A stretch of 64,000 bases of DNA from Neomegalonema sp. (GTDB lineage Bacteria > Pseudomonadota > Alphaproteobacteria > Rhodobacterales > Rhodobacteraceae). How positions within the stretch are numbered: the first letter of the stretch is position 1; the number at the start of each line of letters is the position of its first letter. The stretch lies in the NCBI RefSeq assembly GCF_028688855.1, contig NZ_JAQTXI010000007.1, positions 117,009-181,008 on the forward strand. The letters are read 5' to 3'. This document shows positions 36,612 through 46,192 of this stretch, piece by piece. A program made the position numbers and the translations under genes. A model generated the notes under the pieces. The model was not told the origin of the DNA. It saw only the letters and a list, made by a program, of their open reading frames with translations, and searched no databases.

Positions 36612-38867
36612 TCAGGCTTCCGCGCGCAGCTTGCGCGCCGTGGCGACGAGATGGCCGAGCGCCGCTTCGACCTCGGGCCAGCCGCGGGTCTTCAGTCCGC
36701 AATCGGGGTTGACCCAGAGCCGATCCGCCGGGATGGCCTCGGCGGCCTTGCGCATGAGCGCGCGCATCTCGGCTTCGGAGGGCACGCGGGGCGAATGGAT
36801 GTCCCAGACGCCCGGCCCGATCTCGTTGGGATAGGCGAAGTCCTCGAAGGCGGACAGAAGCTCCATGTCCGAACGCGAGGTCTCGATGGAGATCACGTCG
36901 GCGTCCATGGCGGCCACGGCGGGCATGATGTCGCCGAACTCCGCATAGCACATGTGGGTGTGGATCTGGGTGTCGTCGCGCACCGGAGAAGCCGAAAGCC
37001 GGAAGCTCTCCACGGCCCAGGCGAGATAGGCCTCCCAGTCGGCGCGGCGCAGAGGCAGGCCCTCGCGGAGCGCAGGTTCGTCGATCTGGATCGCCGGAAG
37101 CCCCGCCGCTTCGAGATCCGCCACCTCGTCGCGGATGGCGAGCGCGATCTGACGGCAGGTTTCCGAACGCGGCTGGTCGTCGCGCACGAAGGACCATTGC
37201 AGGATCGTCACCGGGCCGGTGAGCATGCCCTTCATCGGGCGCTCGGTGAGGGATTGCGCGATCCGCGACCACTCGACCGTCATGGGCGCCGGGCGCGCGA
37301 CGTCGCCGAAGATCAGCGGCGGCTTGACGCAGCGCGAGCCGTAGCTCTGCACCCAGGCCATGCGCGTGAAGGCGAAGCCCGAAAGCTGTTCGCCGAAATA
37401 TTCCACCATGTCGTTGCGCTCGAATTCGCCATGGACGAGCATGTCCAGACCCAGCGCCTCCTGACGACGGATGCAAGCCTCGGTTTCAGCCCGCAGGAAA
37501 TCCGCATAGCCCTGATCCGACAAGAGACCCTTGCGATGATCGGCGCGGGCCCGGCGGACTTCGGCGGTCTGGGGGAAGCTGCCGATGGTGGTCGTCGGGA
37601 AGCGCGGCAGGTTCAGACGCTGCGTCTGAAGCGCGCGGCGCGCGGCGTAAGGCGAGCCCCGGCGCAGATCCTCGGGCTTCACGGCGGCGGCGCGGGACTT
37701 CACCGCCGGATCATGGATGCGCGGCGAAACCCGACGCGAGGCCACGGCCCTGGCGTTCTCGGCGAGGGCGCCGGAGACCTCTTCGCCGTTGAGGGCGCGG
37801 GTCAGCGTCGAAACCTCGGCGAGCTTCTGGATCGCGAAGGCCAGCCAGGTCTTCAGCTCCGGATCAAGCTCCGTCTCCGCCGCGAGATCCACCGGGACAT
37901 GCAGCAGCGAGCAGGAAGGCGCGATCTGGATCCGCTCTCCCCCGAGCTTCCGGGCCGCCTCCCGAGCCTGCTGCAGCGCCGCCGCGAGATCCGCCCGCCA
38001 GACGTTGCGTCCGTCGATCAGGCCCAGCGAGAGCAGCTTGTCGCCCGCCTTCTCCAGAGCGGGGCCGAGCTGCTCCGGCGCGCGGACGAGATCCAGATGA
38101 ACCCCCGCCGCCGGCAGCGAGAAGACCAGATCCAGGGCGTCGCCGAGGCCGCCGAAATAGCTCGCGAGGAGGATCTTCGGCCCGGCCTTGCTCAGGCGCG
38201 CATAGGCCGCGGTCAGCGCCGCGCGCTGGGCCTCGTTCAGATCGGTGGCGAGGATCGGCTCGTCGATCTGAACCCAGTCGGCGCCCGCCTCGGCCAGTTG
38301 GCGCAAAAGCTCCTCATAAACCGGGAGAACCGCCTCCAGCAGGCTCAGAGGCTCCAGCCCCTCGCTCTTGGCCTTGCCGAGCGACAGCCAGGTGACCGGC
38401 CCGATCAGCACCGGGCGGGTGTGGATCCCGAGCGCGCGGGCCTCCAGAAACTCAGCGACCGGCTTGCGCGAGGAGAGGGCGAAGCGCTGCCCCGCCGTGA
38501 ACTCCGGGACGATGAAATGATAATTGGTGTCGAACCATTTGGTCATCTCCATGGCGGGGGCGTCCTTCGCGCCGCGGGCCATGGCGAAATAGCGCGCCAG
38601 ATCGCCTTCGATGGCGGCGAAGCGCTCCGGGACGGCGCCGAGCAGAGCCGTCATGTCGAGCATCTGGTCGTAGAAGGAGAAGTCGTTCGAGGGGATGGAG
38701 GAGATCCCCGCCTCCTGCTGGATCCGCCAGTGGCGGGCCCGCAGAGCCGCGCCCTCGGCGGCGAGGTCTTCAGCGGAGCGCGCGCCTGTCCAATGCGCCT
38801 CCAGAGCGGTCTTGAGTTCGCGCCGCGCGCCGATGCGCGGGAATCCGAGATTGGCGGCCTGAGCCAT
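36612..38867 (-). CDS. metE: Cobalamin-independent methionine synthase
   Basis: 751 residues, normal MetE length. N-terminal motif [21 protein letters not shown]-terminal catalytic half with [58 protein letters not shown], the zinc ligands in [13 protein letters not shown] and the last Cys in [13 protein letters not shown]. It transfers a methyl group from 5-methyltetrahydrofolate to homocysteine without B12. Divergent from metR, with a MetR-like dyad between them; no cobalamin riboswitch fits in the 97-bp gap. Confidence 0.97.
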   Translation of the reverse strand: MAQAANLGFPRIGARRELKTALEAHWTGARSAEDLAAEGAALRARHWRIQQEAGISSIPSNDFSFYDQMLDMTALLGAVPERFAAIEGDLARYFAMARGAKDAPAMEMTKWFDTNYHFIVPEFTAGQRFALSSRKPVAEFLEARALGIHTRPVLIGPVTWLSLGKAKSEGLEPLSLLEAVLPVYEELLRQLAEAGADWVQIDEPILATDLNEAQRAALTAAYARLSKAGPKILLASYFGGLGDALDLVFSLPAAGVHLDLVRAPEQLGPALEKAGDKLLSLGLIDGRNVWRADLAAALQQAREAARKLGGERIQIAPSCSLLHVPVDLAAETELDPELKTWLAFAIQKLAEVSTLTRALNGEEVSGALAENARAVASRRVSPRIHDPAVKSRAAAVKPEDLRRGSPYAARRALQTQRLNLPRFPTTTIGSFPQTAEVRRARADHRKGLLSDQGYADFLRAETEACIRRQEALGLDMLVHGEFERNDMVEYFGEQLSGFAFTRMAWVQSYGSRCVKPPLIFGDVARPAPMTVEWSRIAQSLTERPMKGMLTGPVTILQWSFVRDDQPRSETCRQIALAIRDEVADLEAAGLPAIQIDEPALREGLPLRRADWEAYLAWAVESFRLSASPVRDDTQIHTHMCYAEFGDIMPAVAAMDADVISIETSRSDMELLSAFEDFAYPNEIGPGVWDIHSPRVPSEAEMRALMRKAAEAIPADRLWVNPDCGLKTRGWPEVEAALGHLVATARKLRAEA

Positions 38868-38946
38868 GAGTCTGCTCCTTGATCCTGGTGACGGCGCAGG
38901 CTAGGGAGGCGGCTCCATGAGCGGAAATGGTATGATCTCATCGACT

Positions 38947-38963
38947 CATGAACAGGAATCATG
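38947..38963. promoter_or_regulatory. MetR-like dyad between metE and metR
   Basis: CATGA-acaggaa-TCATG, a perfect 5-7-5 inverted repeat immediately before the metR ATG at 38965 and 80 bp upstream of the metE start. Its place over the metR ribosome-binding region suits autorepression plus metE activation, as known for MetR. The sequence resembles but does not equal the E. coli TGAA-N5-TTCA site. Confidence 0.5.
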
Positions 38964-38964
38964 C

Positions 38965-39876
38965 ATGCTCGACCGCCAGCATCTGGCCATCCTGCGCGAA
39001 CTGGATCGCCTCGGCTCGGTCACGGCGGCGGCGGAGCGGCTGAACCTCACGCAATCGGCGCTCAGCCACGCCATGCGCAAATTCGAGGCCCGTCATGGCG
39101 TCCAGGTCTGGCGCAAGGAGGGGAGGGCGCTGAAGCTCACCCAGGCGGGGGAATATCTGCTGGCTCTGGCGCAACGCGTCCTGCCGCAGCTCGAACACGC
39201 CGAGCGCGTCCTCTCCGATTACGCCGAGGGGGCGCGGGGAACTCTGCGGGTCGGCATGGAGTGCCATCCCTGCCGCCAATGGCTGATGCGCGTGACGGCG
39301 CCTTATCTGGCGCTCTGGCCGGAGGTGGACCTCGATCTGCGGACGGCCTTCCGCTTCGGCGGCGTGGGGGCGCTGCTCGGCCATGAAATCGACCTGCTCA
39401 TCACGCCGGATCCTCTGAAATTGCCGGGCATCCGCTATGTGCGGGCGCTGGATTACGAGCTTGTCCTCGCGGTTCCGGAAGGCCATGCTCTGGGCGCCGT
39501 GGCGCAGCCCGAAGACCTCATCGGCGAGACGCTCATCACCTATCCCGTGGAGCCGGAGCGTCTGGACGTCTTCACGCGCTTCCTCGCGCCGAAACATTGC
39601 CTGCCGCGGCGGCATCGCGCCGTCGAGACCACGGAGCTGATGCTCCAGCTCGTGGCGGCGGGGCGCGGCGTCAGCGTCATCCCGGACTGGATGCTGCGCG
39701 AAGAGGGCGCAGGCCTGCCCATCCGCGCCGTGAGGCTCGGAGAGGCGGGCCTCGACAAATCCCTGCATCTCGGCTTGCGCCGGGGCGAGGAGAAGCTCGA
39801 TTACCTCGCGGGCTTCGTGGATCTCGCTCGGGAGATCGGGGCTCAGGCGGGAATGACCGCCTCGGGCATGCCGTGA
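38965..39876 (+). CDS. metR: LysR-family regulator MetR
   Basis: 303 residues from ATG at 38965. N-terminal LysR helix-turn-helix: LDRQHLAILRELDRLGSVTA, AAERLNLTQSALSHAMRKFE. The effector domain has GTLRVGMECHPCRQWLMRVT, which is typical of MetR (homocysteine sensing), and VEPERLDVFTRFLAPKHCLP. Divergent orientation to metE supports the call. The last 34 bp overlap the convergent gene at 39843-40559. Confidence 0.92.
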   Translation: MLDRQHLAILRELDRLGSVTAAAERLNLTQSALSHAMRKFEARHGVQVWRKEGRALKLTQAGEYLLALAQRVLPQLEHAERVLSDYAEGARGTLRVGMECHPCRQWLMRVTAPYLALWPEVDLDLRTAFRFGGVGALLGHEIDLLITPDPLKLPGIRYVRALDYELVLAVPEGHALGAVAQPEDLIGETLITYPVEPERLDVFTRFLAPKHCLPRRHRAVETTELMLQLVAAGRGVSVIPDWMLREEGAGLPIRAVRLGEAGLDKSLHLGLRRGEEKLDYLAGFVDLAREIGAQAGMTASGMP

Positions 39877-40559
39877 CGGCGGAAGCTCTCGGCCACGGTC
39901 CCCTCCGCCTTCATGCGGCGCACAAGCTCCGTCGCGGCGGCGAGGGCCTCGGGCCGGCCCTTCGGCACGGCCACGGCGGTTTCGGCGCGATGGAAATTCC
40001 CCTCGGCGATCCTCACGCCGGGCCTGCGCCGCGCCAGATCCTCCAGAGCCAGACGCCCCAGAGCCAGGGCGTCGCAGAGCCCGGCCTCGAAGGCCGCGAC
40101 GGCCTCGGGCAGGCTCGCTGCGCCCGTCACCTCCGCGCCCGAGGCGGCTTTCTCGGCGCTGCGGAGGGTGGCCGTCTCCGCGACGCCCATGATCCGCACG
40201 CCCGGCCTGTGCAGCTCCTGCGCATGGCGGAAAGGGCTCTCGGCGCGGAGCAGATAGCTGCTTTCGCCCGCATGAAAGGCCTCGCCGAACTCGACGATCC
40301 TGCGGCGGGCCTCGTCCACCGGCGCGAAGGAGAGATCCCAGATGCCGTCGTTCGCCGTGGCGATGATCTCGCCCGAGCTGGAGAGCGGAACCAGACGCAC
40401 CGGCAGGCCCGTGAGCTCGCCGATGCGGCGGGCGAGGTCCACGGTGACGCCTTCGGGCTCCGTCCCGCCCTCGGGGATGGAGGTCCAGACGGCGGATTTC
40501 GTCGGGCCCACCGCAAGGGCGATCCGGATCTCGCCCCGAGGCGCCAGAGCTGCGAACAT
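39843..40559 (-). CDS. Leaderless family-3 solute-binding-like protein
   Basis: 238 residues with the fold of amino-acid-type periplasmic binding proteins: RIALAVGPTKSAVWTSIPEG, EGVTVDLARRIGELTGLPVR, IWDLSFAPVDEARRRIVEF, FEAGLCDALALGRLAL and PKGRPEALAAATELV. It starts MFAALAPRGEIRIAL, directly in the first beta strand, so it has no signal peptide and should stay in the cytosol. Cytosolic members of this fold can be enzymes (cyclohexadienyl dehydratase-like) or ligand sensors. Last gene of the methylcitrate operon, 11 bp after scoB; its tail overlaps metR. Confidence 0.75.
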   Translation of the reverse strand: MFAALAPRGEIRIALAVGPTKSAVWTSIPEGGTEPEGVTVDLARRIGELTGLPVRLVPLSSSGEIIATANDGIWDLSFAPVDEARRRIVEFGEAFHAGESSYLLRAESPFRHAQELHRPGVRIMGVAETATLRSAEKAASGAEVTGAASLPEAVAAFEAGLCDALALGRLALEDLARRRPGVRIAEGNFHRAETAVAVPKGRPEALAAATELVRRMKAEGTVAESFRRHGMPEAVIPA

Positions 40560-40570
40560 GAGGACGCCTT

Positions 40571-41224
40571 TCAGGCCAGGATCATTTCGGGGACGTCGCC
40601 GTCGAGGATCAGGGCGGCCTCGGTGGCGGCGCGGATCTCTTCGAGGCTCACGCCTGGGGCGCGCTCGCGCAGGACGAGTCCGGCTTCGGTCGGCGCGATC
40701 ACGGCCAGCTCCGTCACCACCAGATCCACCCGCCGCAGCGACGTCAGCGGGAGGGAGCAGCTCCTGACGATCTTGGATTCGCCCCGCGCGGCGTGCTGCA
40801 TGGCCACCACCACCCGGGCCGCGCCCGTCACGAGATCCATGGCGCCGCCCATGCCGGGGACCATCTTGCCGGGCACCTTCCAGTTGGCGAGCCTTCCGGC
40901 CTCGTCCACCTGGAGTCCGCCGAGCACGGTCATGTCGAGATGTCCGCCCCGGATGAGGCCGAAGCTCATGGCGCTGTCGATGGAGGCCGCCCCCGGCGCC
41001 GCCGTGACGAAGCCGCCTCCGGCGTCGGTGAGGCTGAGGTTCTCCATGCCTTCGGGCGGACGGGCGCCCAGCCCGATCACGCCGTTCTCAGCCTGGAAGA
41101 AGACTCCGAGGCTGGCGGGCACATAGTTCGCCACCATCGAAGGCAGGCCGATGCCGAGATTCACCAGCATCCCCGGATGGATCTCGCGGGCCACGCGGCG
41201 GGCGATGATTTCCTTGGCGTCCAT
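40571..41224 (-). CDS. scoB: 3-oxoacid/acyl CoA-transferase subunit B
   Basis: 217 residues. Class I CoA-transferase beta subunit: IARRVAREIHPGMLVNLGIG, LPSMVANYV, the catalytic Glu in FQAENGVIGLG, and GKMVPGMGGAMDLVTGAARV. Closest in size and motifs to AtoA/ScoB. With the alpha subunit it exchanges CoA between a donor acyl-CoA and a free short-chain acid. In this operon propionate is the natural guess for the acceptor, since no propionyl-CoA synthetase gene is present. Confidence 0.9.
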   Translation of the reverse strand: MDAKEIIARRVAREIHPGMLVNLGIGLPSMVANYVPASLGVFFQAENGVIGLGARPPEGMENLSLTDAGGGFVTAAPGAASIDSAMSFGLIRGGHLDMTVLGGLQVDEAGRLANWKVPGKMVPGMGGAMDLVTGAARVVVAMQHAARGESKIVRSCSLPLTSLRRVDLVVTELAVIAPTEAGLVLRERAPGVSLEEIRAATEAALILDGDVPEMILA

Positions 41225-41236
41225 CTGCGTCGCTCC

Positions 41237-41893
41237 TCACAAGCCTGGGCGGATCAGCAGGTGATCCACCAGAACGCCCGGCGTCTTCACGGCGTCGGGC
41301 GGGATGACGCCCACCGGAACGATGCTGTCGGCTTCGGCGATCACCGTCGCCCCCGCCAGAGCCATGACCGGATTGAAGTTGTGCGCCGTCAGCAGATAGC
41401 GCAGATTCCCGACGTAATCGGCCTGCCAAGCGCCGAGAAGAGCGAAATCCGCCTTCAGGGGCGTCTCGACGAGGAAGCGCCGCCCCTGGACCTCGACGAT
41501 CTGCTTGCCCTCCTCGACCTCGGTGCCGAGGCCGGTCGGCGTCAGCACGCCGCCGAGCCCCATGCCGCCCGCGCGGATGCGCTCGACGAGGGTGCCTTGC
41601 GGGACCAGCTCGCATTCCACCTCGCCGGAGATCATCTTCGCCTGCATCTCGGGGTTCAGGCCGATGTGCGAGGCGATCAGGCGGCTGATCAGCCCCGCCG
41701 AGATCAGCTTTCCGACGCCCTTGCCGGGGGTCGCGGCGTCGTTGCAGATCAGGGTGAGGTTCCGGGGTCGACGCGCCACGATGGCCTCGATCAGCCGCGC
41801 CGGAGTGCCGACGGCCATGAAGCCGCCGACCATCAGGCTCGCGCCGTCCGGGATGAGTTCGGCGGCGGCCTGCGGAGTCAATGCGCCCTTCAT
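41237..41893 (-). CDS. scoA: 3-oxoacid/acyl CoA-transferase subunit A
   Basis: 218 residues, the size of AtoD. Motifs: IPDGASLMVGGFMAVGTPAR, LTLICNDAATPGKGVGKLIS, GEVECELVPQGTLVERIRAG, GGVLTPTGLGTEVEEGKQIV and ALLGAWQADYVGNLRYLLTA. Pairs with scoB, 12 bp downstream. Located 50 bp after prpB in the same direction, inside the methylcitrate operon. Confidence 0.9.
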   Translation of the reverse strand: MKGALTPQAAAELIPDGASLMVGGFMAVGTPARLIEAIVARRPRNLTLICNDAATPGKGVGKLISAGLISRLIASHIGLNPEMQAKMISGEVECELVPQGTLVERIRAGGMGLGGVLTPTGLGTEVEEGKQIVEVQGRRFLVETPLKADFALLGAWQADYVGNLRYLLTAHNFNPVMALAGATVIAEADSIVPVGVIPPDAVKTPGVLVDHLLIRPGL

Positions 41894-41943
41894 GCCTTAC
41901 CTTTCTGCAAGAGAGGCCGAGGGCGATTCGGACGCCCGACTCG

Positions 41944-42849
41944 TCATGCGGGCAGGATGGAGCGGGCGATGGAGGCGTCAAGCGATTCGAAGGCGTCGAG
42001 ACCTATCGTCGCATAGAGTTCGGCGCGGCTCTGCATCTCGGGGAGCATGGCCGTGGTCGCGCCGTCGCGGGCGAGGGTCGCGTAAAGCTTCTCCTGCGCC
42101 TTGTTCGCCACGCGGAGCGAAGAGACCGGCCAGATGATCATGTCATAGCCGAGATCCTGGAACTCCTGGGCGGTCAGGGCGGGGGTGCGGCCGAATTCGG
42201 TCATGTTGGCCAGCAGCCTCACTCCCGGCAGACGCGCCCGGACCTCCTTGAACATCTCCACCGAAGTCAGGGCCTCGGGGAAGATGGCGTCGGCTCCGGC
42301 CTCGACGTAGAGCTTCGCGCGGGCCACGGCGCCCTCGATCCCCTCGGAGGCCGCGGCGTCGGTGCGGGCGACGATCACCAGATGCCGCCGCGCCCGGGCC
42401 GCAGCCGCCACCTTGGCCGCCATGTCTGAGGCGAGGGCCAGCTTCTTGTCGTTGAGATGGCCGCATTTCTTCGGAAGAAGCTGGTCTTCGAGGTGGACGG
42501 CTCCGGCGCCCGCCTCCTCGAAGACGCGGACCATGTGCATGACGTTCAGCGCCTCGCCATAGCCGGTGTCGCCGTCCACCAGCAGCGGCAGGCCCGTCGC
42601 CCGCGCGATCTGGCGGATGAAGAAGGCGACTTCGTCCACGGTGATGATTCCGAGATCCGGCAGGCCCATCGAGGCGGTCATGGCCGCGCCCGAGAGGTAG
42701 AGCGCTTCGAATCCGGCGGCCTTGGCCTGAAGGGCGGCCTGTCCGTTATGGGCGCCGGGCATGCGCAGGATCCCCGGACGCGCCAGAGCCGCGCGGAAGC
42801 GACGGCCTGCGGGAGCCTCGGGCAGGTCTTCGGCGATCAGATAGGGCAT
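41944..42849 (-). CDS. prpB: 2-methylisocitrate lyase
   Basis: 301 residues. Family motifs: RPGILRMPGAHNGQAALQAK, ALYLSGAAMTASMGLPDLGI, LVDGDTGYGEALNVMHMVRV, the catalytic KKCGH with Cys129, and IIWPVSSLRVANKAQEKLY. It splits 2-methylisocitrate into pyruvate and succinate, the last step of the methylcitrate cycle. It lies 4 bp after prpC and 50 bp before scoA. Confidence 0.96.
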   Translation of the reverse strand: MPYLIAEDLPEAPAGRRFRAALARPGILRMPGAHNGQAALQAKAAGFEALYLSGAAMTASMGLPDLGIITVDEVAFFIRQIARATGLPLLVDGDTGYGEALNVMHMVRVFEEAGAGAVHLEDQLLPKKCGHLNDKKLALASDMAAKVAAAARARRHLVIVARTDAAASEGIEGAVARAKLYVEAGADAIFPEALTSVEMFKEVRARLPGVRLLANMTEFGRTPALTAQEFQDLGYDMIIWPVSSLRVANKAQEKLYATLARDGATTAMLPEMQSRAELYATIGLDAFESLDASIARSILPA

Positions 42850-42853
42850 GGGC

Positions 42854-44023
42854 TCACTCCGCAGGCTTGAGCAAGGCTCCGCCGCGCTGGTCCAGCGGGA
42901 GGAAGGGGAGATTCTCGGGGCCGATGTAATGGGCCGAGGGGCGAATGATCTTGTTGTCCACCCGCTGCTCGATCACATGGGCGCTCCATCCGGCGGTGCG
43001 GGCGATCACGAAGAGCGGCGTGAACATCAGCGTCGGCACGCCGAGCAGGTGATAGGCCACCGCCGAATACCAGTCGAGATTGGGAAACATGCGCTTGGCC
43101 TCGGCCATGACCGTCTCGATGCGTTCGGCGATCTCGAACATCTTCATCGAGCCCGCCGCCTGAGCCAGGTCCAGCGCCACCTGCTTGACCACCTGATTGC
43201 GCGGATCGGAGACCGTATAGACGGGATGTCCGAAGCCGATGATCACCTCGGCGGCGGCCACGCGGGCGCGGATGTCGGCTTCGGCTTCGTCGGGCGAGGC
43301 GTAACGCTTCTGGATCTCGAAGGCGACTTCGTTGGCGCCGCCATGCTTCGGTCCGCGCAGGGCGCCGATGGCCCCCGCGATGGAGGAATAGAGATCCGAG
43401 CCCGTGCCCGCGATGGTCCGCGCCGTGAAGGTCGAGGCGTTGAACTCATGCTCGGCGTAGAGGTTCAGCGTGGCGTGCATCGCCCGCACCGCCTCGGGAC
43501 GCGGCGCCTTCCCATGCAGCAGATGCAGGAAATGCCCGGCGATGGAGTCGTCCTCGGTCTCCACCTCGATGCGGCGGCCGTTCTGCGACCACTTCCACCA
43601 GTAGAGCAGCATGGAGCCTTGCGCCGCGATCAGCCGATCCGCGATGTCGCGGGCGCCGGGGAGGTTGTGGTCATGGGCCTCGGGCAGCACGCAGCCCATG
43701 GCCGAGACGCCCGAACGCAGCACGTCCATGGGATGGGCGGCGGCGGGGATGGCCTCCAGAGTCTCGCGCACCGCGCGCGGCAGGCCGCGAAGCGCCTTCA
43801 GCTTCGTCTTGTAGGCGGCCAGCTCCGTCCGGGTGGGGAGGGCGCCGTGGATCAGCAGATGCGCCACCTCCTCGAATTCGCAGGCGCCGGCGAGGTCGAG
43901 GATGTCGAAGCCGCGATAATGCAGATCATTGCCGCTGCGCCCGACGCTGCACAGAGCGGTGTTTCCGGCCACCACGCCCGAGAGCGCGACCGATTTCTTG
44001 GGCTTGGGAGCCGGAGCGTTCAT
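42854..44023 (-). CDS. prpC: 2-methylcitrate synthase
   Basis: 389 residues. Two ATGs are adjacent; the second (44023) has the better distance from GGGGAGG. Citrate-synthase fold with [54 protein letters not shown] active-site region (His in LYAEHEFN), [19 protein letters not shown] and [16 protein letters not shown]. The latter two are typical of methylcitrate synthase. It condenses propionyl-CoA with oxaloacetate. Followed 4 bp later by prpB. Confidence 0.95.
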   Translation of the reverse strand: MNAPAPKPKKSVALSGVVAGNTALCSVGRSGNDLHYRGFDILDLAGACEFEEVAHLLIHGALPTRTELAAYKTKLKALRGLPRAVRETLEAIPAAAHPMDVLRSGVSAMGCVLPEAHDHNLPGARDIADRLIAAQGSMLLYWWKWSQNGRRIEVETEDDSIAGHFLHLLHGKAPRPEAVRAMHATLNLYAEHEFNASTFTARTIAGTGSDLYSSIAGAIGALRGPKHGGANEVAFEIQKRYASPDEAEADIRARVAAAEVIIGFGHPVYTVSDPRNQVVKQVALDLAQAAGSMKMFEIAERIETVMAEAKRMFPNLDWYSAVAYHLLGVPTLMFTPLFVIARTAGWSAHVIEQRVDNKIIRPSAHYIGPENLPFLPLDQRGGALLKPAE

Positions 44024-44087
44024 CATTGCCTCCCCGGAGCGCGATCCGAATCTTTCGGAAGGCGCGCGATCAGGTGAAAATCAGGGG

Positions 44088-44119
44088 CGCCGGGAGGATC
44101 AGGACAGATACTCCCGGCG
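44088..44119 (-). terminator. Intercistronic hairpin between prpD and prpC
   Basis: Inverted repeat CGCCGGGAG / CTCCCGGCG (9 bp, 14-nt loop) in the 105-bp gap between prpD and prpC. It could be a processing site or partial terminator that lowers or separates expression of the two parts of the operon. Confidence 0.4.
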
Positions 44120-44128
44120 TTCCGGGCT

Positions 44129-45640
44129 TCAGGACCAGTCGAAGATTCCGCGCGGACGCGGCTCGCCGAGCTTCTCGGGATCGACGGTGAAGTTCAGCGC
44201 GCCCAGCTCCCCGGCCTTGAGGTCGGGCAGGGCCTCGGCGGCGTCGAGGAAGCGTTGCTGCTCGGCGGGCGAGACGATCCCTTCCGCGAGGGTGCGGAAC
44301 TTCCGGATGTAATTCGCGCGCAGGAAGGGGCGGGCGCCGTCGGGATGGGCGTCGGCGAGGGCCAGCTCGTCGGTGAAGACGCGGCCGTCCTTCAGCGTGA
44401 TCACGACGCGGCCGCCGAAGGCCTTCTCCTTCGGGTCGCGGGCGTGATAGCGGCGCGTCCACTCCGGATCCTCGACCGTCGAGATCTTGCGCCAGAGCGC
44501 CACGGTCTCGGGGCGATTGGCGCGCTCGGGGGCGTAGGAGGCTTCGTGATGCCAACCGCCGTCCTCGAGGGCCACGGCGAAGATATACATGATCGAGTGA
44601 TCCAGCGTCTCGCGGCTGGCCTTGGGATCCATCTTCTGGGGATCGTTGGCCCCGGTGCCGATCACATAGTGGGTGTGATGCGAGGTGTGGATCACGACGC
44701 TCTCGATCTGCGCCGGATCACCGATCTGCGCCTTCATCTTGCGGGCGAGGTCGATCAGGGCCTGGCTCTGATATTCCGCCGAATGCTCCTTGGTGTAGGT
44801 ATCGAGAATGGCGCGCTTGGCCTCGCCCGGACCCGGCAGCGGCACCTGATAGCGGGCCTGCGGACCGGAGAGCAGCCAGGCGATGAAGCCGTCCTCGCCT
44901 TCCCAGGCGGGGCTCGGGGCGCCTTCGCCGCGCAGGGCGCGGTCCACGGCCTCGACGGCCATCTTGCCCGCGAAGGAGGGCGCGAAGGCCTTCCACGACG
45001 AGATCTCGCCCTTGCGGCTCTGGCGGGTGGTGGTGGTCACGTGCAGAGCCTGCTGCACGGCCTGATGGATGATCTTCGTCGGCAGGTTCAGCAGCGTGCC
45101 GATGCCCGCCGCCGCCGAGGGGCCGAGATGGGCGATATGGTCGATCTTGTGCTCGTGCAGGCAGATGGCGCGCACGAGGTTCACCTGAATCTCGTAGCCC
45201 GTCGCGAGGCCCCGGATGAGATCCGCGCCCGAACGCCCCGTATGCTGCGCCACCGCGAGGATCGGCGGAATGTTGTCGCCGGGATGCGAATAATCGGCGG
45301 CGAGGAAAGTGTCGTGGAAGTCGAGTTCGCGGACGGCGGTGCCATTGGCCCAGGCGGCCCATTCCGGCGAGACCCGCCGATCCTGCGGCAGGCCGAAGAC
45401 CGTCGCACCCGGCTGATAGGGATGAGTCAGAGCCTGAGCCCGCGCCGAAGCCACCGGACGACGCGCCACCGAGGCAGCGGCCACGGCGGCGTTGTCGATG
45501 ACCCGATTGACGATCATCTCGGCCACATCCGCCTCGACCGCCACGGGATCGGCGGCCACTTCGGCGATCTTCCAGGCGAGTTGATCCTCGCGCGGCAGAT
45601 GCTCGGCGGATTTCCAGGTTCTCAGATCATGCAGGATCAT
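44129..45640 (-). CDS. prpD: 2-methylcitrate dehydratase (MmgE/PrpD family)
   Basis: 503 residues. Typical sequences: [100 protein letters not shown] and [20 protein letters not shown]. It dehydrates 2-methylcitrate to methylaconitate or on to methylisocitrate. The ATG overlaps the stop of the thioesterase gene by four bases. Its presence means the cell uses the PrpD rather than the AcnD/PrpF route. Confidence 0.96.
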   Translation of the reverse strand: MILHDLRTWKSAEHLPREDQLAWKIAEVAADPVAVEADVAEMIVNRVIDNAAVAAASVARRPVASARAQALTHPYQPGATVFGLPQDRRVSPEWAAWANGTAVRELDFHDTFLAADYSHPGDNIPPILAVAQHTGRSGADLIRGLATGYEIQVNLVRAICLHEHKIDHIAHLGPSAAAGIGTLLNLPTKIIHQAVQQALHVTTTTRQSRKGEISSWKAFAPSFAGKMAVEAVDRALRGEGAPSPAWEGEDGFIAWLLSGPQARYQVPLPGPGEAKRAILDTYTKEHSAEYQSQALIDLARKMKAQIGDPAQIESVVIHTSHHTHYVIGTGANDPQKMDPKASRETLDHSIMYIFAVALEDGGWHHEASYAPERANRPETVALWRKISTVEDPEWTRRYHARDPKEKAFGGRVVITLKDGRVFTDELALADAHPDGARPFLRANYIRKFRTLAEGIVSPAEQQRFLDAAEALPDLKAGELGALNFTVDPEKLGEPRPRGIFDWS

Positions 45641-46071
45641 GACGTCTCTCGCCCTTCTTCGGTTGAATTCTCTTGTGAGGTTTCGGGCGGCAGGGGCCGG
45701 GGACGCCCCGCCTCATCCACCGCCACCATCTCGAAGCGCCCGCTGAGCACGGGCCGCGTCTCGCGGTCGGCCATGCCTCCGGCGCGCCCTCTGACCTCGA
45801 CCGTCATGGAGCTGCGCCCGACCCGGATCACCTCGGCCTGAAGCTCCAGCAACTCGCCGATCCTGATCGGCGTGGCGAAGTCGATCCTTTCGGAGCGCGC
45901 CATCACCACCGAGCCCCGCGCCCGGCGGGCTCCCGCCACGAAGGCCGCCTTGGCCAGAAGCGCCAGAGCGTTGCCCCCGAAGAGCGTGCCGTAATGATTG
46001 GCCTGTTCGGGGAAGATCATCTCCACGAAGCGGATGGGGGAGCGGGTGGTCTGGTCGGGCTCGGTCGGCAT
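45637..46071 (-). CDS. Hotdog-fold acyl-CoA thioesterase
   Basis: 144 residues of the YciA/cytosolic acyl-CoA thioesterase type: [60 protein letters not shown]. The conserved NHYGTLFGG turn carries the active-site Asn and Gly residues. First gene of the prp operon (ATGA overlap with prpD), so it probably hydrolyses short acyl-CoAs to release trapped CoA or to trim propionyl-CoA excess. Confidence 0.87.
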   Translation of the reverse strand: MPTEPDQTTRSPIRFVEMIFPEQANHYGTLFGGNALALLAKAAFVAGARRARGSVVMARSERIDFATPIRIGELLELQAEVIRVGRSSMTVEVRGRAGGMADRETRPVLSGRFEMVAVDEAGRPRPLPPETSQENSTEEGRETS

Positions 46072-46095
46072 GTCGCGCCTCGCTCTTCACAAAAA

Positions 46096-46191
46096 TCGCA
46101 AATGCAGATATCCAGAAAACGAAGAGATCTTAAAGCGCTGAAAAAGCTAAGTCTTGTGAAGCCATATCCTGCGAATTGCGAAGATTGCGAA
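46096..46191. promoter_or_regulatory. TGCGAA repeats: candidate ScfR operators between the prp operon and its regulator
   Basis: In the 121-bp gap, TGCGAA occurs three times directly before the regulator ATG (46170-46175, 46177-46182, 46186-46191) and once inverted as TCGCAAA (46096-46102). The RamB/ScfR site known from actinobacteria is AACTTTGCAAA-like, so TTTGCGA/TTGCGAA is a plausible variant. The last two copies occupy the place of the Shine-Dalgarno, which suits autoregulation. Confidence 0.5.
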
Positions 46192-46192
46192 G

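Noticed and set aside
38868..38964. Cobalamin riboswitch expected upstream of some metE genes.
   Set aside because: The divergent gap is only 97 bp and lacks a B12-box-like sequence; MetR control explains the gene.
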